Source: PFJX01 sp963713085 (GTDB lineage Bacteria; Pseudomonadota; Gammaproteobacteria; Burkholderiales; Thiobacillaceae). Taken from it: 64,000 nucleotides of DNA. The position numbers were made by a program, and so were the translations under genes. The notes below the pieces were generated by a model. That model searched no databases and was not told the DNA's origin. It saw only the letters and a list, made by a program, of their open reading frames with translations. This document shows positions 44,900 to 53,014 of the stretch, one piece after another. Positions within the stretch are counted from its first letter, which is position 1. Each line of letters starts with the position of its first letter. The stretch covers positions 62,001 to 126,000 of the forward strand of contig CAVQKQ010000002.1 in the NCBI GenBank assembly GCA_963713085.1, in the 5' to 3' direction.

Positions 44900-45568
44900 A
44901 TGATCCGTCGCATCGTCGTAATGGCGACCATTCTGTTGTTCCTCTTATCGCTATTGCCCACCGGCTTGCAGACGTTCATGCTGGCTAGGTCTGCGCAAGG
45001 TCTCACGATAATCGCTCTGCTTGAGCCGAGCGAATGGACCTTCAACCCATACTCGGCAAACGGCATCTTCCTACCCCCGCGCTTTGCCCGCTGGTTACTG
45101 CTGAATTTTGACTTCCCCTATCGGTCTTGTGACCAAGAGCTATTTCTATGTGACATCTCTTTGGTTTCTTGGGTTGGCCGCTCGTTAACGCCCGCTTCAT
45201 CGGAGAAGCGTGAACACGCAATAGAACTTCTCCGACACTTCATCGCCCGTGGCGAGTCGGTTAGCCAAGTTAGCCAAGGCGTAACCCCTTTGCACGAAGC
45301 GGTACTGTATGGCGACCTTCAGTATCTAGACCTGCTGCTTGACGCTGGTGCCGATGTGCGTGCAAGAGCTAATAACTCATCCCGTTTGGCAAGTGGTCTC
45401 ACGCCCCTGGAGTTCTGCCTTAAGCTACTGAAGAAGCGTGGAGGATCCAGCAGTCCGCTGTGCGAACGGTTGCGAAGTGCTCAAAGTCTTTCCATTCACG
45501 CGCCGGACACGCTTGTCAAGAGGGACGGCGCAAGTTCATACCCGCGCAGCCATTTCCCTCAACGTTAA
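44900..45568 (+). CDS. Membrane-anchored ankyrin-repeat protein
   Basis: 222 residues. An N-terminal helix (about 5-24) serves as signal anchor or signal peptide. Residues about 127-180 form ankyrin-like repeats: GVTPLHEAVLYGDLQYLDLL, then GADVRAR, then a second, weaker GLTPLEFCLKLL. Ends with a basic tail. The coding region is visibly less GC-rich than neighbouring nfeD and ppsA, which hints at acquisition together with the MNT/HEPN pair. AAGGTAGG precedes the ATG. Partner unknown. Confidence 0.7.
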   Translation: MIRRIVVMATILLFLLSLLPTGLQTFMLARSAQGLTIIALLEPSEWTFNPYSANGIFLPPRFARWLLLNFDFPYRSCDQELFLCDISLVSWVGRSLTPASSEKREHAIELLRHFIARGESVSQVSQGVTPLHEAVLYGDLQYLDLLLDAGADVRARANNSSRLASGLTPLEFCLKLLKKRGGSSSPLCERLRSAQSLSIHAPDTLVKRDGASSYPRSHFPQR

Positions 45569-45648
45569 ATGTCCGCTCAAGCCAAATCTTCGTCATTTCA
45601 ATATAAGAAGCCCCGAACCGGGCGCTTACTCACGAATGCGTATTCAAC

Positions 45649-48027
45649 TCAACCCCGCCGTGCCGCCAACCTCGTCCAGGTAGACACCACCGTATCCGGA
45701 TTGAGCGACATGGAGTCGATGCCCTGCTCCACCAGCCAATCCGCCAGGTCCGGGTGGTCCGATGGGCCCTGGCCGCAGATGCCCACGTACTTGCCGTTGC
45801 GCTTGCAGGCGGCGATGGCCTCCACCAGAAGTTTCTTCACCGCCGGGTTGCGCTCGTCGAAGCTGGCGGCCACCAGGCTGGAATCCCGGTCCACGCCCAG
45901 GGTGAGTTGGGTTAGGTCGTTGGAGCCGATGGAGAAGCCGTCGAAGCGCTCCAGGAACTCGTCGGCCAGCAGCACGTTGGCGGGGATCTCGCACATCATG
46001 ACGATCTTCAGGCCACCCTCCCCCGGACCCTCTCCCCGCTTCAGGTCGTTCTCCGCCAGCACGCCTAGGGCCGCGTCGGCGTCGAACAGGGTGCGCACGA
46101 AGGGCAGCATGATCTCCACGTTGGTGAGGCCCATGTCGTCGCGGACCCGGCTGATGGCCCGGCATTCCAGTTGGAAGGCGCGCCGGAACATGGGGCTTGC
46201 GTAGCGGCCGGCGCCCCGGAAGCCGAGCATGGGGTTTTCCTCGTGGGGCTCGTATTGCGCCCCACCGATCAGGTTGGCGTATTCGTTGGACTTGAAGTCG
46301 GACATGCGGACGATGACCCGCTTGGGCCAGAAGGCCGAGGCGATGGTGGCGATGCCTTCCGCAAGCTTTTCCACGTAGAAATTCACCGGATCGCCGTAAC
46401 CGTGGATCTTGGCGTCGATGGCCTTCTTCACGTCCTCGGGCATGTTGCGGTATTCCAGGGCCGCGTTGGGATGGATGCCGATGGCGTTGTTGATGATGAA
46501 CTCCAGCCGGGCCAGACCGACCCCTTCGTGGGGCAGGCTGGCGAAGTGGAAGGCCTGCTCCGGGTTGCCCACGTTCATCATGATCTTGACCGGAATCTCG
46601 GGCATGGTCTGCAGGACCAGTTCGGACTTCTCGAACCGGAGCAGGCCCTCGTAGACGTAGCCGTCCTCGCCCTCGGCGCAGGAAACGGTGACGTCGGCAC
46701 CCTCCGTGACGGTCAGGGTGGCGTTGCCGGTGCCCACCACCGCCGGCACCCCCAGTTCCCGGGCGACGATGGCGGCGTGGCAGGTGCGCCCGCCCCGGTT
46801 GGTGACGATGGCTGAGGCCCGCTTCATCACCGGCTCCCAGTCCGGGTCGGTCATCTCGGCGATCAGTACGTCGCCGGGCTGGACCTCGTGCATCTGGGCG
46901 ATGTCCTTGATGATCCGGGCGGGCCCCTGGCCGATCTTGCTGCCGATGGCGCGGCCGTGGGTGATGACCGGGCCTTTCTCGAGCATCCTGTAGCGGGTCT
47001 GGACGTTGCCGTCCCGGGACTTCACGGTCTCCGGGCGGGCCTGCAGGATGTACAGCTTGCCGTCCAGGCCGTCGCGGCCCCACTCGATGTCCATGGGGCG
47101 GCCGTAGTGGGCCTCGATGGTCATGGCGTAGCGGGACAGTTCCAGCAGCTCGTCGTCATCCAGGGCGAAGCGGTGGCGCAGGCCCATGGGCACGTCCTCG
47201 ATCCGGGTGGACCGTTCCGCCTTGGTCTCGCCGGCGAACACCATGCGGATGGCCTTCTCGCCCAGCTTCTTGCGTACCACCGCGCGCTTGCCCTGGGCCA
47301 GCATCGGCTTGTGGACGTAGTACTCGTCCGGGTTCACCGAGCCCTGCACCACGGTCTCTCCCAGGCCGTAGGCGGCATTGATGAACACCACGTCGCGGAA
47401 CCCGGATTCGGTGTCCATGGTGAACATGACGCCGGCGGCCCCCAGGTCGGAACGCACCATGCGCTGAATGCCGGCGGACAGGGCCACCCCGGCATGGTCG
47501 AAGTTGTTGTGCACCCGATAGGAGATGGCCCGGTCGTTGTATAGGGACGCAAAGCAGAGTTTCACCGCGTCGATCAGGTTGTCGGCGCCCTGGATGTTGA
47601 GATAGGTTTCCTGCTGGCCGGCGAAGGACGCGTCAGGCAGGTCTTCGGCGGTCGCCGAGGAGCGCACGGCGAATTGCAGATCTTCTCCCGCCTCGGCGCA
47701 CATCAGGCGGTGATTGTGGCGGATGCCCGCTTCCAGCCCGGCGGGCAGGGGGGCTTCCAGCATCCAGGCGCGGATCTCGCGGCCGACATCGGCCAGGGCC
47801 TGGGTGTCATCCACGTTCAGGGTCTTGAGCTTGGCGGCGATCCGGTCGGCCAGGCCGTTATGGCTCAGGAACTCGCGGAAGGCGTCGGCGGTGGTGGCGA
47901 ACCCGCCGGGGACGCGGACGCCCTTGTCGGTCAGGTTGTGGATCATTTCACCCAGGGAGGAGTTCTTGCCTCCGACCTTGTCCACATCGTGCATGGACAG
48001 TGTTTCAAAGCGCGCGATATAGTCCAT
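45649..48027 (-). CDS. ppsA: Phosphoenolpyruvate synthase
   Basis: 792 residues from ATG 48027, placed six bases after GAGG; an ATG two codons earlier sits directly on the ribosome binding site. PpsA converts pyruvate and ATP to PEP, AMP and phosphate in gluconeogenesis. The N-terminal ATP-grasp domain starts VDKVGGKNSSLGEM. The swivelling domain has the phosphorylated His in GGRTCHAAIVARELG. The C-terminal barrel has LPFVRT and the GQGPSDHPD segment, which contains the catalytic Cys in GICGQG. Divergent from its regulator ppsR. Confidence 0.97.
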   Translation of the reverse strand: MDYIARFETLSMHDVDKVGGKNSSLGEMIHNLTDKGVRVPGGFATTADAFREFLSHNGLADRIAAKLKTLNVDDTQALADVGREIRAWMLEAPLPAGLEAGIRHNHRLMCAEAGEDLQFAVRSSATAEDLPDASFAGQQETYLNIQGADNLIDAVKLCFASLYNDRAISYRVHNNFDHAGVALSAGIQRMVRSDLGAAGVMFTMDTESGFRDVVFINAAYGLGETVVQGSVNPDEYYVHKPMLAQGKRAVVRKKLGEKAIRMVFAGETKAERSTRIEDVPMGLRHRFALDDDELLELSRYAMTIEAHYGRPMDIEWGRDGLDGKLYILQARPETVKSRDGNVQTRYRMLEKGPVITHGRAIGSKIGQGPARIIKDIAQMHEVQPGDVLIAEMTDPDWEPVMKRASAIVTNRGGRTCHAAIVARELGVPAVVGTGNATLTVTEGADVTVSCAEGEDGYVYEGLLRFEKSELVLQTMPEIPVKIMMNVGNPEQAFHFASLPHEGVGLARLEFIINNAIGIHPNAALEYRNMPEDVKKAIDAKIHGYGDPVNFYVEKLAEGIATIASAFWPKRVIVRMSDFKSNEYANLIGGAQYEPHEENPMLGFRGAGRYASPMFRRAFQLECRAISRVRDDMGLTNVEIMLPFVRTLFDADAALGVLAENDLKRGEGPGEGGLKIVMMCEIPANVLLADEFLERFDGFSIGSNDLTQLTLGVDRDSSLVAASFDERNPAVKKLLVEAIAACKRNGKYVGICGQGPSDHPDLADWLVEQGIDSMSLNPDTVVSTWTRLAARRG

Positions 48028-48120
48028 TTCCATCCTCGAAACGTTGGCGGAGAGCCGGTTTCATGAAATGCGCCCATGTAATTTCATAGACGTGCTCTAT
48101 AGCGCCGCTTCCTTCCACCA

Positions 48121-48936
48121 ATGACACCCGCACGCCCGGTCTTCTTTATTTCCGACCACACCGGCATCACCGCCGAGATCATCGGCAAGAGTCTGCTCTC
48201 GCAATTTCCCGACGAAGCGTTCGCGACCGTGAGTTTACCCTTCGTTGATTCGATGGAAAAAGCGAATTTTGCAGCGCAGCAAGTGCAGGATGCCTGGCGC
48301 TCAGCCAACATCAAGCCCTTGGTTTTCTCCACCCTGACCGACCCGGAGGCCCGCGCCGCGCTGGATGCCTGCGGTGCCGTGATCATGGATATCTACGGCC
48401 ACTTTCTGGGCATGATGGTCGACGAAATCGGTTATCCGCCTGTGCCCCTGCGCGGCCAGTTCCACGGCATGTCGGACCCGAACTCCTACCGTTCCCGGAT
48501 CGACGCGGTCAACTTCGCGCTGGCGGCGGACGATGGGCTTGGCGTGGAGAAATACGACCGGGCCGACGTGATCCTGGTGGGCGTCTCCCGCAGCGGCAAG
48601 ACCCCCACCTCCCTCTATATGGCCATGCAGTACAGCCTGTGCGTGGCCAACTATCCCCTGACTCCGGAAAACTTCGAGCAGCATGGCCTGCCCCGGACCC
48701 TGCAGCCCTACCGGATCAAGCTCAGGGGCCTTACCCTGGCCCCGGAACGCCTGGCCCAGATCCGCTCGGAACGGCGCCCCAACAGCCAGTATGCCGCCCT
48801 GGAAACCTGCAAGCAGGAATTGAAGCAGGCGGAACTGCTCATGCGCAGCGAGGGGATTCAGGTGGTCGATTCCACCCACCGTTCGGTGGAGGAGATAGCC
48901 GCCATGATCAAGCACTCCATCGGGAATACGGCCTGA
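48121..48936 (+). CDS. ppsR: PEP synthase regulatory protein (kinase/pyrophosphorylase)
   Basis: 271 residues, DUF299 family. P-loop GVSRSGKT at 154-161. The protein inactivates PEP synthase by ADP-dependent phosphorylation of a threonine and reactivates it by phosphorolysis. Divergent placement next to ppsA confirms this substrate rather than PPDK. The 93-base space between the two starts must hold both promoters. The ribosome binding site is weak. Confidence 0.96.
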   Translation: MTPARPVFFISDHTGITAEIIGKSLLSQFPDEAFATVSLPFVDSMEKANFAAQQVQDAWRSANIKPLVFSTLTDPEARAALDACGAVIMDIYGHFLGMMVDEIGYPPVPLRGQFHGMSDPNSYRSRIDAVNFALAADDGLGVEKYDRADVILVGVSRSGKTPTSLYMAMQYSLCVANYPLTPENFEQHGLPRTLQPYRIKLRGLTLAPERLAQIRSERRPNSQYAALETCKQELKQAELLMRSEGIQVVDSTHRSVEEIAAMIKHSIGNTA

Positions 48937-49713
48937 TCACCCGCCGGCGAGTTGCCTGACCCGCTCGAACAGGCATACCGCGGCGGCGGTGGCCACGTTG
49001 AGAGACTCCACCCGGCCCGGCATGGGGATGCTGAACGGCAGGGCCGCCTGCCTCAGCGACGGCGACAGCCCGGCTCCTTCGTTGCCGAAGGCGAACCCGA
49101 CCGATCCTGCGAGACATAAATCGAACAGGCTGATCCCGGCCCCCAGGGTGGCGGCATGAACCGGTCCGGAGAATCGGCCGGCCAACTCCGCCAGATCCAC
49201 GTCTTCATGGATGTTCAGCAGGAAATGCCCCCCCTGCCCGCCCCGCAGGCATTTCGGAGACCAGGCTTCGGTACAGCCTTTCGAGAGATGGACCGCCTGG
49301 ACCCCTGCCGCCGCGGCCACCCGCAGGATGGCACCCAGATTGCCGGGGTCCCGGATATCCTCCAGCAGGACGATGAAATCCTCCGTACCGTCGCCCGGTA
49401 TCGGGATGTCCGCCACCGCGATCAAGCCGGTGGGTGTATCCACCGGCGACAGCTGGGCGAACAAGCTGTCGCTCAATGCCCAAACGGGAATTTCCGGATG
49501 GCGCTGAGGCCATTCCGACAAGGCGCCGGCCAATGCCGTTTCAGAGAGAATCAGGCGCGAGATTCGCACCCGGGCCGCAAGTGCGGCTTCGATCAGATGG
49601 GCCCCGTCCAGCAGGGTTTGGCCCTCCCGCTTCCTGGCACGGCGGTCGGTTGCCAGGGCATGGAGTTCACGAAACCCCGGGTTTTCCCGCGAAGCCACGA
49701 ACTTTACCGACAT
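48937..49713 (-). CDS. SpoU/TrmH-family RNA 2'-O-methyltransferase
   Basis: 258 residues from ATG 49713. An N-terminal substrate-binding domain (about 1-95) precedes the SPOUT domain. Motifs: LLEDIRDPGNLGAILR (motif 1), FAFGNEGAGLS (motif 2) and IPMPGRVESLNVATAAAV (motif 3). These enzymes methylate ribose 2'-OH in rRNA or tRNA using SAM; the target is not readable, RlmB being one option. It abuts the ppsR stop with no gap, and its start lies inside the end of the upstream pentapeptide-repeat gene. Confidence 0.92.
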   Translation of the reverse strand: MSVKFVASRENPGFRELHALATDRRARKREGQTLLDGAHLIEAALAARVRISRLILSETALAGALSEWPQRHPEIPVWALSDSLFAQLSPVDTPTGLIAVADIPIPGDGTEDFIVLLEDIRDPGNLGAILRVAAAAGVQAVHLSKGCTEAWSPKCLRGGQGGHFLLNIHEDVDLAELAGRFSGPVHAATLGAGISLFDLCLAGSVGFAFGNEGAGLSPSLRQAALPFSIPMPGRVESLNVATAAAVCLFERVRQLAGG

Positions 49714-50570
49714 TGGCCTATGGCCCCGACGGGGCAATCCCGTCCATCGATCCATATCGCCTTGCCCAGTTGCGCGCCGTCCAGACGTGCGCCTTCCAGA
49801 CTTGCCTCTTGCAACACGGCATAGCGCAGGTCGGCGCCCGTCAGGTCGGCACCCGTCAGGTCGGCACCCGTCAGATCGGCCCCAAGTAGGGTGGCCCCGC
49901 GCAATCCCGCGTTTCTCAGGCTGGCGTGGCTGAGAAAGGCGTAATCCAGGTGGATTCCAGAGAGATTGGCATCGTCCAAAAGGGTCCGCTTCATTCGGGC
50001 ATTCTTCGCCTGTCGATTAGGACTACTTATGGAGCGCTTGTCGCAGGCGGACCAATTGACCCCGTCCTCCAGGGGCGCGGCGCAATCAGGATGTTGGCTT
50101 ACTCGCGTCTGGATGGGCTTGTCCCGTTCTCCAAGCCAAACCTCCACGCCTACCACGGCCAGCACCAGTAAAACGACGATCGCCATCAGCGGCGAACTGC
50201 GGCGTGTCTGTTCGGAATGCAACAGGGCTTCCGTTTGGCGATGGTCGTTCGAGATGGCTTGACGGGTTTTCCGATACTGGCTGGGATCATGGCTCACCGG
50301 GGACTCGGCCCCTTCCTGCAGCCAGCGGGTTCTGGCCCGGTCCCGCTCCACCTTCCAGGATTCCAGCTCCTGGTCCTGTTCCCCGGCGGGTTTCCGCGGG
50401 ACAACCTCGAACTGGCCGCTTTCTGCGATCGTGAGCCAGTCCTGCTCGTTCAGGCTGATCTCCCAGTCCGGTGCGATCTCGCCCATTTCCAACATCTCTC
50501 GGATCTGGGGGGATGGATAGGGACCGATTACTTTGTCTTGGTGACGCAGATACCAGAGTGCTTGGGTCAT
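49704..50570 (-). CDS. GYF-like / pentapeptide-repeat membrane protein
   Basis: 288 residues from ATG 50570. An N-terminal GYF_2-like domain (about 3-50, WYLRHQDKVIGPYP) faces the cytoplasm. A coiled, charged linker leads to one membrane helix (about 128-145, MAIVVLLVLAVVGVEVWL). The C-terminal part (about 200-275) is a pentapeptide-repeat helix with A(D/N)L repeats such as GADLTGADLTGADLTG. The protein thus places a peptide-binding type domain inside and a repeat helix outside the inner membrane. It overlaps the methyltransferase gene by 10 bases. Function unknown. Confidence 0.8.
   Translation of the reverse strand: MTQALWYLRHQDKVIGPYPSPQIREMLEMGEIAPDWEISLNEQDWLTIAESGQFEVVPRKPAGEQDQELESWKVERDRARTRWLQEGAESPVSHDPSQYRKTRQAISNDHRQTEALLHSEQTRRSSPLMAIVVLLVLAVVGVEVWLGERDKPIQTRVSQHPDCAAPLEDGVNWSACDKRSISSPNRQAKNARMKRTLLDDANLSGIHLDYAFLSHASLRNAGLRGATLLGADLTGADLTGADLTGADLRYAVLQEASLEGARLDGAQLGKAIWIDGRDCPVGAIGQCR
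49827..49880 (-). repeat. 15-bp tandem repeat encoding ADLTG units
   Basis: Three near-identical 15-base units plus a diverged fourth (units start at 49827, 49842, 49857 and 49872). Two units are identical. They encode successive pentapeptides, so unit number can vary in frame. Confidence 0.75.
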
Positions 50571-50616
50571 TATCTCGGCCTGCTGATTGTTGCCGCGATT
50601 GTCCCACTGCGCAGGT

Positions 50617-50646
50617 AAAAAAAAAGCCCGGTCGGGTGACCGGGCT
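50617..50646 (-). terminator. Perfect intrinsic terminator, minus strand
   Basis: Stem AGCCCGGTC (50625-50633) with GACCGGGCT (50638-50646), four-base loop, and nine A on the plus strand at 50617-50625, that is nine T on the minus strand. No minus-strand protein gene ends here, so it belongs to the candidate small RNA. Confidence 0.85.
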
Positions 50647-50724
50647 AAATCCACCAAAGGAGGAGGATGGAGGAGACGACGCTGGTGACACTTACGGGGT
50701 AAGCATCGGCCCCAGCGTCATAAG
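50617..50724 (-). ncRNA. Candidate structured small RNA with CU-rich linker
   Basis: On the minus strand a -35/-10 pair (50731-50758) is followed by about 105 bases without coding sense. The 5' part folds into an outer stem GACGCUGG/CCAGCGUC (50719-50712 with 50685-50678) enclosing an inner stem CUUAC/GUAAG (50703-50699 with 50695-50691). A single-stranded CU-rich linker follows (50674-50658) with UCCUCC twice and CCUCCUCC, complementary to ribosome binding sites. The RNA ends in a perfect 9-bp terminator with nine T. This layout matches trans-acting sRNAs that block translation starts. Not identified with a named family. Confidence 0.6.
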
Positions 50725-50730
50725 TATTTT

Positions 50731-50758
50731 CTTATATTCTTCTTCTCCACACAAACAA
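50731..50758 (-). promoter_or_regulatory. Candidate promoter of the small RNA
   Basis: On the minus strand TTGTTT (50758-50753), 16 bases, TATAAG (50736-50731). The predicted start at about 50724 places the outer stem within the first ten bases of the transcript. Confidence 0.5.
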
Positions 50759-50930
50759 TACCGACGAGCTTCCCAGAGAAGGTGGGGCTATGCTTATATG
50801 CGTCGTAATTTCGCAACACACCGTCCGTTGTATCTGGATAATTAACCCTGAATCACCCTAACCAAGCCGCTTCCAGGCCATCAGGCCTTTGATTTTATGT
50901 ATTTTTCAATAACCCAATTAGGCATTTAGC

Positions 50931-52976
50931 ATGAGCGACATGACACCCTCTCAAATCCGGACCCTTGCCTTTGTCGGCCATGGCGGTTCGGGAAAAACAA
51001 CCCTGATCGAAGCCTTGCTTGCCCAATCCGGTGCGATTCCCGTTGCGGGGAGCGTGGAAAAAATGAGCACCGTGTGTGATTACGACCCGCTCGAAAAGGA
51101 ACACCTGCACTCCATCAAGCTGGCGGTCACCAATCTTGAGCACCGGGACACGCGCATCCACCTCCTGGACACGCCGGGTTATCCGGATTTCATGGGCCAG
51201 GCCCTTTGCGCCCTGGATGCGGTGGAAACGGTGGTGGTGGTCATCGACGCCAAGAAGGGCATTGAACTCACCGCGCACCGCATGATGCATTGGGCCCAGA
51301 CCCGCAAGCTGTGCCGTATGGTCGTGATCAACAAGATAGATACGCCCGACATAGACCTGCCGGGCCTGCTGGCTGACCTGCAAACCGCCTTCGGCAAGGA
51401 ATGCCTGCCGATCAACCTGCCGTCCGGTGGGGGGAGCCGGGTGACGGACTGCTTCTTCAACCCCGGAGGCGATGCCGATTTTCTGTCCGTCGAGGAGGCC
51501 CATGGCGCTTTGGTGGATCAGGTGGTGGAAATGGACGAAGACCTCATGGCCACCTACCTGGAACAAGGCAACGTGGCACCGGAACAGCTTCACGCCCCCT
51601 TCGAACAGGCATTGCGGGACAACCATCTGGTACCGGTCTGCTTCGTGTCGGCGCGCACCGGCGCCGGGATACCCGAATTCCTCGATCTGGCGGTCCGACT
51701 GCTGCCCAATCCCACCGAGGGCAACCCACCCCAAATATTCAGGGGAGAAGGTCTTCAGGCCCGTGCCCTGCGCGCGGAACCAGATCCCGACAAGCACGTG
51801 CTCGCCCACGTCTTCAAGGTGGAAATGGATCCCTATATCGGCAAGACCGCCTGCTTCCGCGTCCATCAGGGGACGGTCACGCCCGATTCCCAGCTTTACA
51901 TCGGTGAGTTACGCAAGCCCTTCAAGGTCGGCCACCTTTATCGCATCCAGGGCAAGAAGCTGGAATCCGTGGAGTCCTGCATCCCCGGCGACATCTGTGC
52001 GGTCACCAAGGTCGAGGAGATCAGCTTCGACTCCGTGCTGCACGACGCGCCGGAGGACGACCACATCCACATGAAGCCGCTGGACTTTCCCCACGCCGTA
52101 TTCGGCTTGGCGATCCGGCCCAAGAAGCAGGCGGATGCGGCCAAATTGGCGGACGTGCTGCATAAATTGGTCGCAGAAGACCCGGCCCTCCATGTGGAAC
52201 ACGACCCCACCACCCATGAAGCGGTCATTCGCGGCCTGGGCGAGACCCATCTGAAGCGGGTTCTGGAGAAGATGCGCGAACAGTTCCGCGTCGACGTCGA
52301 CACCCATCCGCCTTCAATTCCCTACCGCGAGACGGTGACCAAGCACGCGGAAGGCCATCATCGCCACAAGAAGCAGACCGGCGGCGCCGGTCAATTCGGC
52401 GAGGTGTACCTGCGCATCGAACCCATGCCTCGAGGGGCCGGCTTCGAATTTGTGGATGCGGTCAAGGGGGGGGTGATTCCCGGCACCTTCATACCCGCCG
52501 TGGAAAAAGGCGTGCGCATGGCCATGGAATCCGGCAGCGTGGCCGGCTTTCCGATGCAGGACATCCGCGTCACGGTCTACGACGGCAAGGACCACCCGGT
52601 CGACGGCAAGGAAATCGCCTTCGTCACCGCTGGGAAAAAGGCCTTCCTGGACGCCGCCGCCAAGGCTTCGCCCATCGTTCTGGAACCCATCGTCAATGTG
52701 GAATTGACCACCCCGGAAAACACGGTGGGCGATGTGAGCGGGGACATCTCCACCCGGCGCGGCCAGATCACCGGCCATCAAGGCGGACGCAGCGGCATGA
52801 TGACCCTGATCTGCCAGGCCCCGCTCGCAGAACTGGACAACTTCCAGTCCCGGCTCAAGTCACTGACCGGGGGCCAGGGCTCCTACACCTTGGAGTTCAG
52901 CCACTACGAGCAGATCCCGCCCAACCTGCAACAGCAGATGTCCGCACAGCACAAGCCGGAGCAGGACGAGCAGTAA
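50931..52976 (+). CDS. fusA2: Elongation factor G-like GTPase
   Basis: 681 residues. The G1 motif is GHGGSGKT and the G3 motif DTPGYPDF, unlike AHIDAGKT and DTPGHVDF of true EF-G; the switch histidine is Tyr. G4 is NKID. EF-G domains II to V follow (ETVTKHAEGHHRHKKQTGGAGQFGEV in part for domain IV). It belongs to the EF-G-like group that accompanies, and does not replace, the canonical fusA of the str operon; some members act in ribosome recycling or stress, others are not studied. Monocistronic, ended by a bidirectional hairpin shared with guaA. Confidence 0.9.
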   Translation: MSDMTPSQIRTLAFVGHGGSGKTTLIEALLAQSGAIPVAGSVEKMSTVCDYDPLEKEHLHSIKLAVTNLEHRDTRIHLLDTPGYPDFMGQALCALDAVETVVVVIDAKKGIELTAHRMMHWAQTRKLCRMVVINKIDTPDIDLPGLLADLQTAFGKECLPINLPSGGGSRVTDCFFNPGGDADFLSVEEAHGALVDQVVEMDEDLMATYLEQGNVAPEQLHAPFEQALRDNHLVPVCFVSARTGAGIPEFLDLAVRLLPNPTEGNPPQIFRGEGLQARALRAEPDPDKHVLAHVFKVEMDPYIGKTACFRVHQGTVTPDSQLYIGELRKPFKVGHLYRIQGKKLESVESCIPGDICAVTKVEEISFDSVLHDAPEDDHIHMKPLDFPHAVFGLAIRPKKQADAAKLADVLHKLVAEDPALHVEHDPTTHEAVIRGLGETHLKRVLEKMREQFRVDVDTHPPSIPYRETVTKHAEGHHRHKKQTGGAGQFGEVYLRIEPMPRGAGFEFVDAVKGGVIPGTFIPAVEKGVRMAMESGSVAGFPMQDIRVTVYDGKDHPVDGKEIAFVTAGKKAFLDAAAKASPIVLEPIVNVELTTPENTVGDVSGDISTRRGQITGHQGGRSGMMTLICQAPLAELDNFQSRLKSLTGGQGSYTLEFSHYEQIPPNLQQQMSAQHKPEQDEQ

Positions 52977-52982
52977 TTGACC

Positions 52983-53007
52983 AACCGGCGGAACCGCCCC
53001 GCCGGTT
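52983..53007. terminator. Bidirectional terminator between fusA2-like gene and guaA
   Basis: AACCGGCGG (52983-52991) with CCGCCGGTT (52999-53007), seven-base loop, followed by TTAT on the plus strand. It separates two convergent genes. Confidence 0.7.
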
Positions 53008-53014
53008 TATCCCC

